NCBI GenBank assembly: GCA_963595735.1
Contig: CAVBJJ010000003.1
Coordinates: forward strand, 48,943 to 112,942
Reading direction: 5' to 3'
Length of the DNA stretch: 64,000 bases
Source: CALWOS01 sp963595735
GTDB lineage: Bacteria; Bacillota; Clostridia; Oscillospirales; Oscillospiraceae
Shown here: piece after piece, positions 8,409 through 18,055 of the stretch
How positions within the stretch are numbered: position 1 is the first letter of the stretch
Layout: the number at the start of each line of letters is the position of its first letter
Made by a program: the position numbers and the translations under genes
The notes under the pieces: model-generated
Database searches by the model: none
Told to the model about the DNA's origin: nothing
Seen by the model: the letters and a program-made list of their open reading frames with translations, nothing else

Positions 8409-9293
8409 ATGCAAACATTACAAACAATTTTTCATTCCGCCTCCGGTGTGCTTCGCATGGTGTCGATTTCCGACATTGCGGATATCATTATCCTTGCTTT
8501 TGTGATCTATAAGATCATCGGCTTTATCCGCCGGGCGCAGCTGTCCCGGGTCGCGGTGGGGCTGCTGGGTCTGGTCGCGGTGCTGTGGATCTCGGATGTA
8601 TGTCACCTGACAGTGGTCAACTTCCTGCTGCGCCGGATCATTGAGCTGGGGCTGCTGGCGCTGGTGATCCTGTTCCAGCCGGAGCTGCGCCGTATGCTGG
8701 AAAAGGTGGGCAGCGGCCGGGTGTTCCGGGGGCTGTACCGGCAAAGCGAGCCGGAGGGTGTGGAAAACGCCATCCTGCAAACGGTGGAAGCCTGCGTGGA
8801 TATGAGCGCCACCCGCACCGGCGCACTGATCGTGTTCGAGCGGAACAACCGCCTGACCGACCGTATCAATACCGGCACGGTGGTGGATGCGCTGCCCAAT
8901 GCGGAGCTGCTGAAAAACCTGTTTTACAACAAAGCGCCTCTGCACGACGGCGCCGTCATCATTCGGGACGGGCGCATTGCGGCGGCGGGATGTATGCTGC
9001 CGCTTTCGGCCAACCCCAACCTGAGCAAGGAATTGGGAATGCGCCACCGGGCGGGCATCGGCATGAGCGAGCAAAGCGATGCGGTCGTGGTGATCGTCTC
9101 GGAGGAAAGCGGCGCAATCTCCATTGCCGTCAACAGTATGCTCAAGCGGCATCTGAACCGGGAAAGCTGTGAAAAGATCCTGCGGGCGGAGCTGCTCCGC
9201 GGGGAGGAGACCCGCCGCAGCGTGCAGGACAACCTCCGGGACTGGATCCTGGGGAGAAAGGGAGACAGCAATGGCAAGGGAAAGAATTCGTAA
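8409..9293 (+). CDS. cdaA: Diadenylate cyclase CdaA
   Basis: Makes cyclic di-AMP from two ATP at the membrane. About three hydrophobic segments in the first 80 residues (starting ISDIADIIILAFVIYKIIGF) are followed by the DisA_N cyclase domain. Its catalytic motifs are LHDGAVI (D180-G181-A182) and MRHRAGIG (R212-H213-R214), and the SEESGAISIA strand follows. The start at 8409 is chosen because GGAG lies nine bases upstream. Its end overlaps cdaR by 23 bases. The leader carries two look-alike hairpins, so expression may be controlled at RNA level. The 294-residue length is usual. Confidence 0.95.
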   Translation: MQTLQTIFHSASGVLRMVSISDIADIIILAFVIYKIIGFIRRAQLSRVAVGLLGLVAVLWISDVCHLTVVNFLLRRIIELGLLALVILFQPELRRMLEKVGSGRVFRGLYRQSEPEGVENAILQTVEACVDMSATRTGALIVFERNNRLTDRINTGTVVDALPNAELLKNLFYNKAPLHDGAVIIRDGRIAAAGCMLPLSANPNLSKELGMRHRAGIGMSEQSDAVVVIVSEESGAISIAVNSMLKRHLNRESCEKILRAELLRGEETRRSVQDNLRDWILGRKGDSNGKGKNS

Positions 9294-10521
9294 GATCGTA
9301 GACAGCCGCATTTTCTGGGCGGTGATCTCCGTTCTGGCGGCAATTTGCCTTTGGGCCTATGTGATCTCGCTGGAAACGGAGGACAGTGAACTGACCCTGC
9401 GCAATCTTACGGTGGACTTCACCGGCGTGGATGTGCTGCGGGAGTCCAAGGGGCTGATCATTTCCGAAGTCAGCGCGGATGAGGTGCAGCTGACCTTCCG
9501 GGGCAGCCGACGGGTCTTGAACCGCATCAATGAGCGCAATATTCATGTATATATCGACGCGACCGCCCTGGAGGTTGGCCGGTACAGCCAGCCGGTGCAG
9601 GTGGAGCTGCCGGATGGCGTCAACACCGGCGATGTGACCGTGACTACCCGAAAACCGCAATATATCAGCTTCCAGGTAGAAAAGCTGGGCAGCAAGGTCG
9701 TGGATATCCAAACCTCCTTTACCGGCTCGGTGGCGGAGGGCTTTGTGGGAAGCGAGCTCGTCACCAGCCCGGAGAGTCTGGAGATCTACGGCGCCCAGGA
9801 AAGCCTGGATCAGGTGGATCACGCGCTGGTGGTCGTGGAGCGGGACAATGTTGCAAGCAGTATCCACTATGACAGCAATTACAGCCTGATCGATGTCAAC
9901 GGCAAGGAGATCGACATGGAAAAGGCCGGCCTTTCCGCCAACATGAACACGGTGCGGGTGAGCATGGAGATCAAGGTGATAAAGGATGTCCCTCTGGCAA
10001 TCGACCTGCTGGACGGCGGCGGTGCGTTGCAGGAAAATGCCAGCGTCACCATCACGCCGGAGGAGATCCGCCTGTCCGGCGACGCCCAGCAGATGGAAAG
10101 CATCAATCGTGTTACCCTGGGAAGCATCGACCTGTCTCAGGTGGACGGAAGCTATGAACACAGCTATACGATCGTGCTGGATAACGGCCTGACCAATGAA
10201 TCTGGCGTGACGGAGGCAAAGGTAACGGTGGAGATCCGTGGGCTGGAGAAAAAGAAAATGACTGTCAGCAACATTTCTCTGACAGGGCTGGAAAAAGGCC
10301 GGAAGGCGGAGCTGATCACCACCAGCCTGGAGGTCACGCTGCGTGCCAAGGCGGCGCTCCTGGAGCAGATCCAGGAGGAGAACCTGCGGGCCGTGGCAGA
10401 CCTGAGCGGTGTGACGGAGGCCAGCGGCCAGGTGGAGGTGCCGGTTCACATCTATGTAGACGGCTTTGAAAGCGCCGGCGCCGTGGGCAACTACACCGCT
10501 CTGGTGCAGATCCAGCGATAA
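9271..10521 (+). CDS. cdaR: YbbR-domain protein CdaR, regulator of CdaA
   Basis: A 416-residue protein with one N-terminal membrane anchor (FWAVISVLAAICLWAYVIS) followed by tandem YbbR domains on the outer face. Repeated signatures include the strand pattern around VDFTGVDVLRESKGLII, VQVELPDGVNTGDV and later copies. It is known as the partner that modulates CdaA and is nearly always encoded next to it. The start at 9271 has GGGAG nearby and lies inside the end of cdaA. The usual third gene glmM does not follow here; instead an RseC-like gene comes next. Confidence 0.9.
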   Translation: MARERIRKIVDSRIFWAVISVLAAICLWAYVISLETEDSELTLRNLTVDFTGVDVLRESKGLIISEVSADEVQLTFRGSRRVLNRINERNIHVYIDATALEVGRYSQPVQVELPDGVNTGDVTVTTRKPQYISFQVEKLGSKVVDIQTSFTGSVAEGFVGSELVTSPESLEIYGAQESLDQVDHALVVVERDNVASSIHYDSNYSLIDVNGKEIDMEKAGLSANMNTVRVSMEIKVIKDVPLAIDLLDGGGALQENASVTITPEEIRLSGDAQQMESINRVTLGSIDLSQVDGSYEHSYTIVLDNGLTNESGVTEAKVTVEIRGLEKKKMTVSNISLTGLEKGRKAELITTSLEVTLRAKAALLEQIQEENLRAVADLSGVTEASGQVEVPVHIYVDGFESAGAVGNYTALVQIQR

Positions 10522-10567
10522 CAGCACAACAGAAATAACAATCCTGCTTGAGGAGGGAGTCCTCGAT

Positions 10568-10972
10568 ATGAGACAATCGGCAATCGTAAAACGAAATTTG
10601 GAAAACAACATGGCGGAGGTGCTTGTCACCCGCGGCTCCGCCTGCGGCGGCAACTGCAAGTCCTGCGGTGGCTGCCACCATGAAAGCACGCTCACTGTCA
10701 CCTGCTCGAACCCCATCGGCGCCGCGCCGGGGGAGCGGGTCACCATCGAGAGCAAGACCACGCGCATTCTCGGCGTGGCGGCGTTGGTGTATCTGGTGCC
10801 GATCGTGGCCTTTCTGGTGTTTTATGCCATCGGCAATTACACCATCGGCACGGAAAACGGCACGGTACTGATGAGCCTGATCGGCTTCTTCCTGGGCGTG
10901 GCGGTGGTCGTGGCGGTACACAAGCTCACCGGCAGCCGGCGCATCTCGTTCCGGATCATCTGCCGGGAGTAG
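10568..10972 (+). CDS. RseC/MucC-family (SoxR-reducing-type) membrane protein
   Basis: A 134-residue protein with an N-terminal cysteine cluster ACGGNCKSCGGCHH (residues about 23-36), a short beta-rich part, then two transmembrane helices (VAALVYLVPIVAFLVFYAIG and VLMSLIGFFLGVAVVVAV). This is the RseC/MucC layout; in Gammaproteobacteria such proteins act with the Rnf complex to reduce SoxR or in sigma-E control. In Clostridia the role is unknown, though redox or iron-sulfur function is plausible from the cysteines. The start follows GAGGAGGG by nine bases. Next gene is four bases away. Confidence 0.75.
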   Translation: MRQSAIVKRNLENNMAEVLVTRGSACGGNCKSCGGCHHESTLTVTCSNPIGAAPGERVTIESKTTRILGVAALVYLVPIVAFLVFYAIGNYTIGTENGTVLMSLIGFFLGVAVVVAVHKLTGSRRISFRIICRE

Positions 10973-10975
10973 GCC

Positions 10976-11860
10976 ATGTATGGCTATGTCAGACCGCTGA
11001 AAGCCGAACTGAAGGTGCGGGAATTCGAGGCCTATCAGGGGGTGTACTGCGGCCTGTGCCACTGTCTGGCGCAGCGCTGCGGCAGCGCCGCACGCTTCGT
11101 GGTCAACTATGACTTCACTTTTTTGGCCATGTTGCTGGAGGAAGGCCAAACGGCGGACTTTGCCCCTCGGGGCTGTCCGGTTCGTCCGCTGCGAAAGCGG
11201 GCGGTGCTGAAACAAACGCCGGCGCTGGAGCGTGCGGCGGATCTGTCCGTGATTTTGGCGCATTGGAAGCTGCGGGACGATCTCCGGGACGAGGGTCCCG
11301 GCAAGACCGCCGGCGCGGCGGTGGCTCTGGCGGCGCTGCACCGGGCATATAGCAAGGCAAAGGCGGCGCAGCCGGAATTTGCGGCGGCCTGCGAGCAGTA
11401 TATGCAAGGCCTGCACACGCTGGAGCAGGAAAGCTGCGCCTCTGTAGATCGTGCGGCGGATTGCTTTGCCACCCTGCTGGCAAGCCTTGCCATGACGGAG
11501 AAAGCGGAAGCCCGCAAACGGGTCCTGCGGGAGCTGTTTTACCATATCGGACGGGTCGTCTATGTGCTGGATGCAGTGGACGATCTGGAAAAGGATATGA
11601 AAAAGAAAAACTATAATCCTCTGGTGTATCGGTACGGTCTGACCGCGCCGCAGCTGCCGGAACCGGCGGTGGAAAGCCTGCGCCTGAGCTTGTCCCATTC
11701 CATGAGCGCCATGTCCGGCGCCTACAGCCTGCTGCCGGAAAACGCCTTTCGCCCCATTACGGAAAACATCCTCTATCTGGGCATTCCCAGCGCGATTAAG
11801 CGCCTGTTGGGGCAAAGCCCGGAGACAAAATGTACCACAGAGGAAATCAGAAACGCATAA
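10976..11860 (+). CDS. DUF5685-family protein
   Basis: A 294-residue protein beginning [31 protein letters not shown], with a Cys-x-x-Cys near residue 26 and a mid-protein segment [22 protein letters not shown] rich in aspartates. This opening is the hallmark of DUF5685, found in many Clostridia next to DnaJ-domain genes, as here. The Asp-rich helix recalls helical prenyl-synthase folds, but no activity is known. It lies four bases after the RseC-like gene and 13 bases before the DnaJ-like gene, so co-transcription is likely. Confidence 0.7.
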   Translation: MYGYVRPLKAELKVREFEAYQGVYCGLCHCLAQRCGSAARFVVNYDFTFLAMLLEEGQTADFAPRGCPVRPLRKRAVLKQTPALERAADLSVILAHWKLRDDLRDEGPGKTAGAAVALAALHRAYSKAKAAQPEFAAACEQYMQGLHTLEQESCASVDRAADCFATLLASLAMTEKAEARKRVLRELFYHIGRVVYVLDAVDDLEKDMKKKNYNPLVYRYGLTAPQLPEPAVESLRLSLSHSMSAMSGAYSLLPENAFRPITENILYLGIPSAIKRLLGQSPETKCTTEEIRNA

Positions 11861-11873
11861 ACGGAGAAATGCT

Positions 11874-12506
11874 ATGAAAGATCCCTACGAGGTGCTGGGC
11901 GTAAAGCCCGGCGCCAGCGAAGATGAAATCAAGCGTGCCTACCGGGAGCTGGCACGAAAGTACCACCCGGATAACTTCCACGACAGTCCGCTGGAGGATC
12001 TGGCACAGGAAAAAATGAAAGAGATCAACGAGGCCTACGATATGCTGACCAAGCATGGCGGCCAGCGGGGCAACACCGGCGCCCGGCAAAACGGCGCGGG
12101 CACCGGCTATGGCTACCGGGCCGGCGGCGGATATCGGCAATATACCGGGCCAAACAGCGAGGTGTTCCGGCAGATCCGGGTGTATATCAGCCGGAATATG
12201 CTGGCCCAGGCGGAGCAGCTGCTGATGGGAATGCAGGAGCGCAATGCGGAATGGCACTTCCTGATGGGCAGCCTGTGCTACCGCAAGGGATGGATGGACG
12301 ACGCGGTGGAGTATTTCCAAACTGCGGTGAACATGGATCCCGGCAACGCGGAATACAGCGAGGCGCTGGCCTATATGCGTGCCGGCGGTACCGCCTATCG
12401 CCCCATGGGCATGGATGGCGCGGACGGCTGCAACTGCTGCATCAATCTGCTGGCGGCGGACTGCTGCTGCGAGTGCATGGGCGGAGACCTGATCCCCTGC
12501 ATCTGA
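11874..12506 (+). CDS. DnaJ-domain protein with TPR-like segment and Cys-rich tail
   Basis: A 210-residue protein. Residues 3-60 form a J domain ([32 protein letters not shown], with the HPD motif that stimulates Hsp70 ATPase). A Gly-rich linker follows, then a TPR-like helical part ([32 protein letters not shown]). The C-terminus has seven cysteines within about 20 residues ([20 protein letters not shown]), which could bind metal or be lipidated or disulfide-linked. It lacks the zinc-finger domain of true DnaJ. It is a co-chaperone-like protein of unknown client, in the same run as DUF5685. Confidence 0.8.
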   Translation: MKDPYEVLGVKPGASEDEIKRAYRELARKYHPDNFHDSPLEDLAQEKMKEINEAYDMLTKHGGQRGNTGARQNGAGTGYGYRAGGGYRQYTGPNSEVFRQIRVYISRNMLAQAEQLLMGMQERNAEWHFLMGSLCYRKGWMDDAVEYFQTAVNMDPGNAEYSEALAYMRAGGTAYRPMGMDGADGCNCCINLLAADCCCECMGGDLIPCI

Positions 12507-12516
12507 GAGGCGTGCT

Positions 12517-13026
12517 ATGAAAAAAAAGACCCGCTCTCTCACCACGGCGGCGCTTTTGACCGCTTTGGGGACGGCGCTGCTGTATGTGGCGGCGGCGCTG
12601 CCCTCCGGCCGTCTGGCGCTGGGCGCGGTTGCCGGTGCGCTGACGGCGGTCTGCCTGCTGCAAAGCAATTGGCGCTATGCTCTTGGCGTGTTTGCGGCAA
12701 CGGGCGTGCTGGGACTGCTGCTGGCGCCGGGAAAGCTGCCGGTGCTACTGTATCTGGCCTTTTTCGGGTACTATCCCATTCTCAAAAGCCCCTTGGAGCA
12801 TCTGCCCTGGCGGTGGCTGGAGTGGGTGCTGAAGCTGGCGGTGTGCAATTTGGCGCTGCTGGCTGCCCGGGCAGCCGGTGCGGCGCTGGTGCTGCCCCAC
12901 CATCTGGTGCTGCCCGCCTGGGCGCTGCCAGTGGTGTGCAGCGTTTTGTTTGTGTGCTACGATCTGGCCCTTTCCGGGCTGATCCGGTATTATATTTTAC
13001 ATATCGCAAAACATATTTCACGATAG
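12517..13026 (+). CDS. Uncharacterised integral membrane protein
   Basis: A 169-residue protein with about five hydrophobic helices and short basic loops. It begins MKKKTRSLTTAALLTALGTALLYVAAALPSG, the kind of N-terminal helix seen in ECF-type S components and related small transporters, and has FFGYYPILKSPLEHLPWRWLEWVLK in the middle. I do not recognise a defined family. It sits ten bases after the DnaJ-like gene and ten before yicC. Confidence 0.6.
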   Translation: MKKKTRSLTTAALLTALGTALLYVAAALPSGRLALGAVAGALTAVCLLQSNWRYALGVFAATGVLGLLLAPGKLPVLLYLAFFGYYPILKSPLEHLPWRWLEWVLKLAVCNLALLAARAAGAALVLPHHLVLPAWALPVVCSVLFVCYDLALSGLIRYYILHIAKHISR

Positions 13027-13036
13027 GGAAGGAAAC

Positions 13037-13921
13037 ATGACGATGATACGCAGTATGACGGGGTACGGCAGTGCCAAGGGCATGGCCGATGGCCTCCAGC
13101 TTTCTGTAGAGTTGAAAAGTGTCAACAACCGGTATCTGGACTGCAATGTGCGCTTGCCCCGGGGCTTCTTGTTTGCCGAGGATATGGTCAAGTCCGCCGT
13201 GCAGCGCCACATTAGCCGCGGCAAGGTGGATGTTTTCATCAATCTGGACAGCAGCGGCAGCGCCGACACCGTGGTCACGGTAAACGAGACGCTTGCGGCG
13301 GGATACCGCGCCGCGCTGGCGGAGCTGGCGGAAAAGTTTCAGGTGCCGGATGACGCCACCGCCGGACTTTTGGCACGGTTTCCCGAGGTGCTCACCGCCG
13401 AAAAGCGGGAGACGGATCGGGAGGCCGTTTTGGCGGGACTGGGCGAAATTTTGGAGCAGGCGCTGACCGAATACGACACCATGCGGGCGCGGGAGGGCGA
13501 AAAGCTCTGCCAGGATGTGGAAAGCCGTCTGGTGGAGATCGAAAGCCTGGTCTCCTTTGTGGAGCAGCGCTCTCCCCAGACCGTGGCCGAGTACCGGGAA
13601 AAGCTCCAGGCACGTATGGAGGAAATTCTCCAGACCAAGGAGCTGGATCCCCAGCGGCTCCTGATGGAGGCGGCGCTGTTTGCGGACAAGACCGCCGTGG
13701 ACGAGGAGACTGTGCGCCTGCGCAGTCACATTGCCCAAATGCGCACCATGCTGGCGGAGGGCTCCCCGGTGGGCAGAAAGCTGGACTTTTTGCTTCAGGA
13801 ATTCAACCGGGAGGCCAACACCATCGGCTCCAAGTGCAATGACACGACGCTGGCCAAGGTGGTGGTGGATCTGAAGGCCGAGATCGAGAAGATCCGGGAG
13901 CAGATCCAGAACATCGAATAG
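13037..13921 (+). CDS. yicC: YicC-family endoribonuclease
   Basis: A 294-residue protein with the family opening [13 protein letters not shown], then [18 protein letters not shown], and the C-terminal DUF1732 block [40 protein letters not shown]. YicC proteins are stress-linked RNases. The start at 13037 follows GGGAAGGA closely; an ATG six bases on gives the more usual MIRSMTGYG start. It heads a housekeeping gene order (yicC-remA-gmk-rpoZ) conserved across Firmicutes. Confidence 0.93.
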   Translation: MTMIRSMTGYGSAKGMADGLQLSVELKSVNNRYLDCNVRLPRGFLFAEDMVKSAVQRHISRGKVDVFINLDSSGSADTVVTVNETLAAGYRAALAELAEKFQVPDDATAGLLARFPEVLTAEKRETDREAVLAGLGEILEQALTEYDTMRAREGEKLCQDVESRLVEIESLVSFVEQRSPQTVAEYREKLQARMEEILQTKELDPQRLLMEAALFADKTAVDEETVRLRSHIAQMRTMLAEGSPVGRKLDFLLQEFNREANTIGSKCNDTTLAKVVVDLKAEIEKIREQIQNIE

Positions 13922-14019
13922 ACCAAAATCCAACTTACTTTTGTCTATGTCCGGAATCGTTTCCGGTAACAATAGAAAATCGTTCAAAAAAAGAGAAGAT
14001 GAATGTGGAGGTGAACGCA

Positions 14020-14265
14020 GTGAAGCTGATCAACATCGGGTTTGGCAACCTGGTCTCCGCCGAGCGGGTCGTGGCGATCCTCAGTCCGGAATCCGCGCCC
14101 ATCAAGCGCCTGATCCAGGACAGTCGGGACAGGGGCAATCTGGTGGACGCCAGTTTTGGCCGACGCACACGGGCGGTCATCCTCACAGACAGCGGCCATG
14201 TGATCCTCTCGGCGATCCAGCCGGAGTCCGTTGCGGGCCGCGCAGGAGGTGAGGAACTTGCATAA
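14020..14265 (+). CDS. remA: RemA-family DNA-binding regulator (DUF370)
   Basis: An 81-residue protein, [32 protein letters not shown]..., matching RemA, which in Bacillus activates matrix and osmoprotection genes. The conserved RR in [21 protein letters not shown] is visible. The GTG start at 14020 is chosen since GGAGGTG lies six bases upstream; the ATG at 13999 lacks a site. Its end overlaps the TTG start of gmk by eight bases. Its position between yicC and gmk is the normal Firmicutes order. Confidence 0.92.
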   Translation: MKLINIGFGNLVSAERVVAILSPESAPIKRLIQDSRDRGNLVDASFGRRTRAVILTDSGHVILSAIQPESVAGRAGGEELA

Positions 14266-14863
14266 CAACAAAGGAAAGCTGATCGTGTTATCCGGTCCCT
14301 CCGGAACCGGGAAAAGCACCGTGGTGGAACGGCTGATGAAATTGCAGGAGCTGCATTTCTCCGTTTCCGCCACCACCCGCCAGCCCCGGCCGGGAGAAGT
14401 GGACGGAACCGATTACTATTTCGTCACCCAGGAGCGGTTCCGGGAGATGATCGACGGCGGCGAGCTGCTGGAATATGCCACCTATGTGGGCAACAGCTAT
14501 GGAACCCCCAAGCGGCCGATCCAGGAGCAGCTGGCGCAGGGACGCAACATCCTGCTGGATGTGGAGGTGCAGGGCGCCATGCAGGTGCGGCAGGCCATGC
14601 CGGAAGCGGTTTTGGTGTTTCTGGCGCCGCCGGATCTGGAAACCCTGCGCCGCCGCCTGGAGGGGCGGGATACCGACTCCCGGGAGAAGATCGAGGCGCG
14701 TTTGCTGCGGGCAGAGGAAGAACTGCTGTACGCAAGCCAATATGACTATATCGTGATCAACGAGGACGCGGACGAAGCGGCGGTGGAGCTCAGTGCTATC
14801 ATCACCGCGGAAAGCTGCCGTTCTCAGGACAGAATTCAAATGATTGAGGTGCAATTACAATGA
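14258..14863 (+). CDS. gmk: Guanylate kinase
   Basis: Converts GMP to GDP with ATP. The P-loop is [11 protein letters not shown] near the N-terminus, then the GMP-binding [33 protein letters not shown], and the lid [18 protein letters not shown]. The length is about 201 residues. The TTG start at 14258 has AGGAGGT seven bases upstream and overlaps remA; an upstream ATG at 14231 lacks such a site. The stop overlaps rpoZ as ATGA. Confidence 0.95.
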   Translation: MHNNKGKLIVLSGPSGTGKSTVVERLMKLQELHFSVSATTRQPRPGEVDGTDYYFVTQERFREMIDGGELLEYATYVGNSYGTPKRPIQEQLAQGRNILLDVEVQGAMQVRQAMPEAVLVFLAPPDLETLRRRLEGRDTDSREKIEARLLRAEEELLYASQYDYIVINEDADEAAVELSAIITAESCRSQDRIQMIEVQLQ

Positions 14864-15189
14864 TGCTCTATCCCCCTATGGCCGACCTGGTGGAAAAAGT
14901 CGGCAGTCGTTATATGCTGGTGAATGTTGTGGCAAGCCGTGCCAGAAAGCTCTCTGCCAAGGCAGAGGAGGAAGGCGAGCCGCTGGACAGAAAGGCGGTT
15001 TCCTGCGCCATTGACGAGATCTACACCGGCAAGCTCACCGTTCACGCCCGCCCGGAGTTTGGCGAGGCAGAGGAAGCCGCGGAGCCGGAAGCAGCCGAAG
15101 CAGCCGAAGCAGCCGCCGAGACCGCAGAGGCAGAGCCGGAGGAAGTACCGGCAGAGTCCGTGGCCACGGAAGCGCCGGAGACGCTGTAA
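14860..15189 (+). CDS. rpoZ: RNA polymerase omega subunit with acidic tail
   Basis: A 109-residue omega subunit; it helps beta-prime fold and assemble. The core [31 protein letters not shown]... and KAVSCAIDEIYTGKLTV is clear to about residue 65. The last 40 residues are a low-complexity Ala/Glu tail with the repeated unit EAAEAAE. Such tails occur in some Clostridia but are not part of the conserved fold. Its start overlaps the gmk stop. The usual coaBC gene is missing between it and priA. Confidence 0.92.
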   Translation: MMLYPPMADLVEKVGSRYMLVNVVASRARKLSAKAEEEGEPLDRKAVSCAIDEIYTGKLTVHARPEFGEAEEAAEPEAAEAAEAAAETAEAEPEEVPAESVATEAPETL

Positions 15190-15261
15190 GCTGCAATAAC
15201 AAGAAGCAAAAAATTTTAGTAACACTTCGGCTCTGTCTGTCGAAAGGAGGGCGGTTGGCCA

Positions 15262-17508
15262 ATGACGGTTGCAAAACTGGCGGTTGCCGCTGCCACATAT
15301 TGGATCGACAGACCCTATGATTATCAAATCCCCCGGGAGATGGAGCCGGTGCTGCAGCCGGGAATGCGGGTAACGGTGCCCTTTGGCCGGGGAAATCGCC
15401 GGAGCGAGGGCGTTGTCCTGGCGTTGGCGGAGGACAGCGGCCAAACGGCGCTGAAAACCATTGAGCAGCTGCTGGATGCCAGCCCGGTACTGACGCCGGA
15501 ACAGCTTCGCCTTGCTCTGTGGATGCGGGAGCGCTGCTTTTGCACGGTCTATGATGCAGTCAAGGCAATCTTGCCCTCCGGGCTTTGGTTTGACGACCGG
15601 GGCGAGCGCCGGGCAAAGGATAAGTACCAGGATTTTCTGACCCTTGCCATCCCGGCAGAGGAAGCACTGGTGCTGGCCGGACAAAAACGCCGGACAGCAC
15701 CGATGCAGGCCTCCATTCTGGAGCTGCTGAGCACCGTAGGCTGCATTTCCCGGCAGGAGCTGCGCCATTTTACCGGCGCTTCCTCCCAAAGCATACAGGC
15801 GTTGGTGCGGGCAGAGCTGGTCACGCTGGAGAAAAAAGAACAGCTGCGCCGTCCGGAATTTCGCCAGGGTGAGCATCGCCCGCTGCCGGAGCTGACAGAG
15901 CCGCAGCGCATCGCGCTGGAAGGCTTGGCTGCCTTGGCGGAAAAGCCGAAGCCGGCAGCGGCCTTGCTCCATGGCGTGACCGGTTCCGGAAAAACCGCGA
16001 TTTATGCCCATCTGATCGCGAAACAGCGGCAACAGGGGCGGGGCGCGATCTTGCTGGTGCCGGAGATCGCCCTGACCGCCCAGATGCTGGAGGGCTTTTC
16101 CAGCTATTTTGGCGAGGATGTGGCCGTGCTTCACAGCGCTCTTTCTCTGGGAGAACGCTATGACGAGTGGAAGCGCATCCGCCAGGGCAAGGCAGGCGTG
16201 GTCATCGGCACGCGCAGCGCTGTGTTTGCGCCGGTGCAGTCCCTGGGGCTGCTGATCTTGGACGAGGAGCAGGAGGAAAGCTATAAATCCGAAAACACGC
16301 CCCGCTACCACGCCCGGGATATCGCCAAATACCGCTGCGCCCACGAAAACGCCATGCTGCTTTTGGGCAGCGCCACGCCGGATATCACCAGCCGCTACTA
16401 TGCCGACCGGGGACGCTATCACTATTTCCGCCTCAGCGGACGGTACAAGGATCGCGCCCTGCCAACGGTACAGGTGGTGGACATGAAGCAGGAGCTGCGC
16501 GCCGGAAACGGCAGCAGCATCAGCAGTGTGCTACGGCGGGAGCTTGCGCATAATCTGGAGCGGGGACAGCAGAGCATTCTGTTTCTCAACCGCCGGGGCG
16601 CAAACAAGCTTATCAGCTGCGGCAGCTGCGGCTTTACCTATGAGTGTCCCAATTGCAGCGTCAGTCTCAGCTACCACAGCGTGGGGCATCGGTTGCGCTG
16701 TCACTACTGCGGCAGCAGCCGCCCGGTGGACGAGCGCTGCCCGGCCTGCGGCGGCAAGCTCAACTATGTGGGTGTGGGAACGCAGAAGCTGGAGCAGGAG
16801 CTGCACCAGCTGTTTCCTGAGGCGGCGGTGCTGCGCATGGACACGGATACCGTGTCCGCTGCCGGCGGGCATGACGCCCTGCTGGAGCGCTTCCGGCGGG
16901 AGAAGATTCCCATTATGATCGGCACGCAAATGGTCACAAAAGGGCTGAATTTTCCCAATGTGACGCTGGTGGGCGTGATCTCCGCGGATCAAAGTCTGTA
17001 CGCCGGGGACTACCGCGCCTCCGCCAGAACCTTTTCCCTGCTGACCCAGGTTGTGGGGCGTTCCGGCCGGGGCGACTGTCCGGGACGGGCAGTGATCCAG
17101 ACCTTTACGCCGGATAACCAGGTGATTCGGCAGGCGGCGGCGCAGGACTACGAGGCCTTTTACCGGGACGAACTGACCCTGCGCCGGGTACAGGGCACGC
17201 CGCCCTTTTCCGTGCTGTATGCTGTCACGGCGTCCGGCCTGGAAGAGAGCGTAGTGCTGCAATGCTGCACCCGGGTGCGGGATCTGTTGCAGGCGGCAAC
17301 GGCACAGCGGACAGAGGCGAGAGTGCTAGGCCCCGCGCCCCTGTTTGTGGCCCGGGTCAACCGCCGGCATCGCTATCGGGTGCTGCTGTGCGCACCGGAG
17401 GACAAATACTACCGGGGACTGCTGAGTAGCGTGATCCTGCGCTGTAGTCAGGACAAGGCCTTTCGGGGCGTGAGCCTGTTTGGCGATTTGGATCCGGTGG
17501 AAAATTAA
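15262..17508 (+). CDS. priA: Primosomal replication helicase PriA
   Basis: A 748-residue helicase that restarts stalled replication forks. The N-terminal 3'-DNA-binding domain starts MTVAKLAVAAATYWIDRPYDYQIP. Walker A is GVTGSGKTAIY (about residues 238-248), Walker B is LILDEEQEESYKSENTPRYHARD, and the paired zinc-binding region runs SCGSCGFTYECPNC to RCHYCG and RCPACGG. Helicase motif V/VI is GTQMVTKGLNFPNVTLVGV to QVVGRSGRG. The start is preceded by AAAGGAGGGCGG. The def-fmt pair follows, the standard order. Confidence 0.97.
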   Translation: MTVAKLAVAAATYWIDRPYDYQIPREMEPVLQPGMRVTVPFGRGNRRSEGVVLALAEDSGQTALKTIEQLLDASPVLTPEQLRLALWMRERCFCTVYDAVKAILPSGLWFDDRGERRAKDKYQDFLTLAIPAEEALVLAGQKRRTAPMQASILELLSTVGCISRQELRHFTGASSQSIQALVRAELVTLEKKEQLRRPEFRQGEHRPLPELTEPQRIALEGLAALAEKPKPAAALLHGVTGSGKTAIYAHLIAKQRQQGRGAILLVPEIALTAQMLEGFSSYFGEDVAVLHSALSLGERYDEWKRIRQGKAGVVIGTRSAVFAPVQSLGLLILDEEQEESYKSENTPRYHARDIAKYRCAHENAMLLLGSATPDITSRYYADRGRYHYFRLSGRYKDRALPTVQVVDMKQELRAGNGSSISSVLRRELAHNLERGQQSILFLNRRGANKLISCGSCGFTYECPNCSVSLSYHSVGHRLRCHYCGSSRPVDERCPACGGKLNYVGVGTQKLEQELHQLFPEAAVLRMDTDTVSAAGGHDALLERFRREKIPIMIGTQMVTKGLNFPNVTLVGVISADQSLYAGDYRASARTFSLLTQVVGRSGRGDCPGRAVIQTFTPDNQVIRQAAAQDYEAFYRDELTLRRVQGTPPFSVLYAVTASGLEESVVLQCCTRVRDLLQAATAQRTEARVLGPAPLFVARVNRRHRYRVLLCAPEDKYYRGLLSSVILRCSQDKAFRGVSLFGDLDPVEN

Positions 17509-17560
17509 TGTCTGAATTTAACAAAATATAGAGCAAGTTTATCTGAAGGAGAGAATTATC

Positions 17561-18055
17561 ATGGCGATTCGCAATATTCTCAAGGAGGGCGATCCCAGCC
17601 TGAGAAAGACCAGCCGTCCGGTCACGGAGTTCAACGAGCGGCTGCATATCCTGCTGGACGATATGCGGGATACCCTGCTGGAGTCCGGCGGCGTGGGTCT
17701 GGCAGCGCCCCAGGTGGGCGTGCTGCGCCGCGCCGTTCTGGTGCTGGAGACCAATGTACCGGAGGGCGAGGAGGAATATATCATCGAACTGATCAACCCG
17801 GAGATCCACCGGTACGCGGGCGAGCAGGACGGCCCGGAGGGCTGCCTGAGCGTTCCCGGCGTGTTTGGCCAGGTGCGCCGTCCGGAGTTTGTCAAGGTAC
17901 ACGCCCAGGATCGTTATGGCAACGAGTTCGATGTGGGCGGCCAGGGGCTGACCGCCCGCGCTTTCTGCCATGAGATCGATCATCTGGACGGCAGACTGTT
18001 TCTGGATGTGGCCGAGCGGATCCTGGAGCCTGAGGAACTGGAGGAAGCGGACTGA
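17561..18055 (+). CDS. def: Peptide deformylase
   Basis: Removes the formyl group from nascent N-terminal methionine. All three family motifs are visible: GVGLAAPQVG, EGCLSVPG (metal-ligand Cys) and HEIDHLDG (two metal-ligand His and the catalytic Glu). The 164-residue length fits type 1B deformylases of Gram-positives. The start has AAGGAGAG upstream. The stop TGA shares a base with the fmt ATG (TGATG), tightly coupling deformylase with the formylating enzyme. Confidence 0.97.
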   Translation: MAIRNILKEGDPSLRKTSRPVTEFNERLHILLDDMRDTLLESGGVGLAAPQVGVLRRAVLVLETNVPEGEEEYIIELINPEIHRYAGEQDGPEGCLSVPGVFGQVRRPEFVKVHAQDRYGNEFDVGGQGLTARAFCHEIDHLDGRLFLDVAERILEPEELEEAD

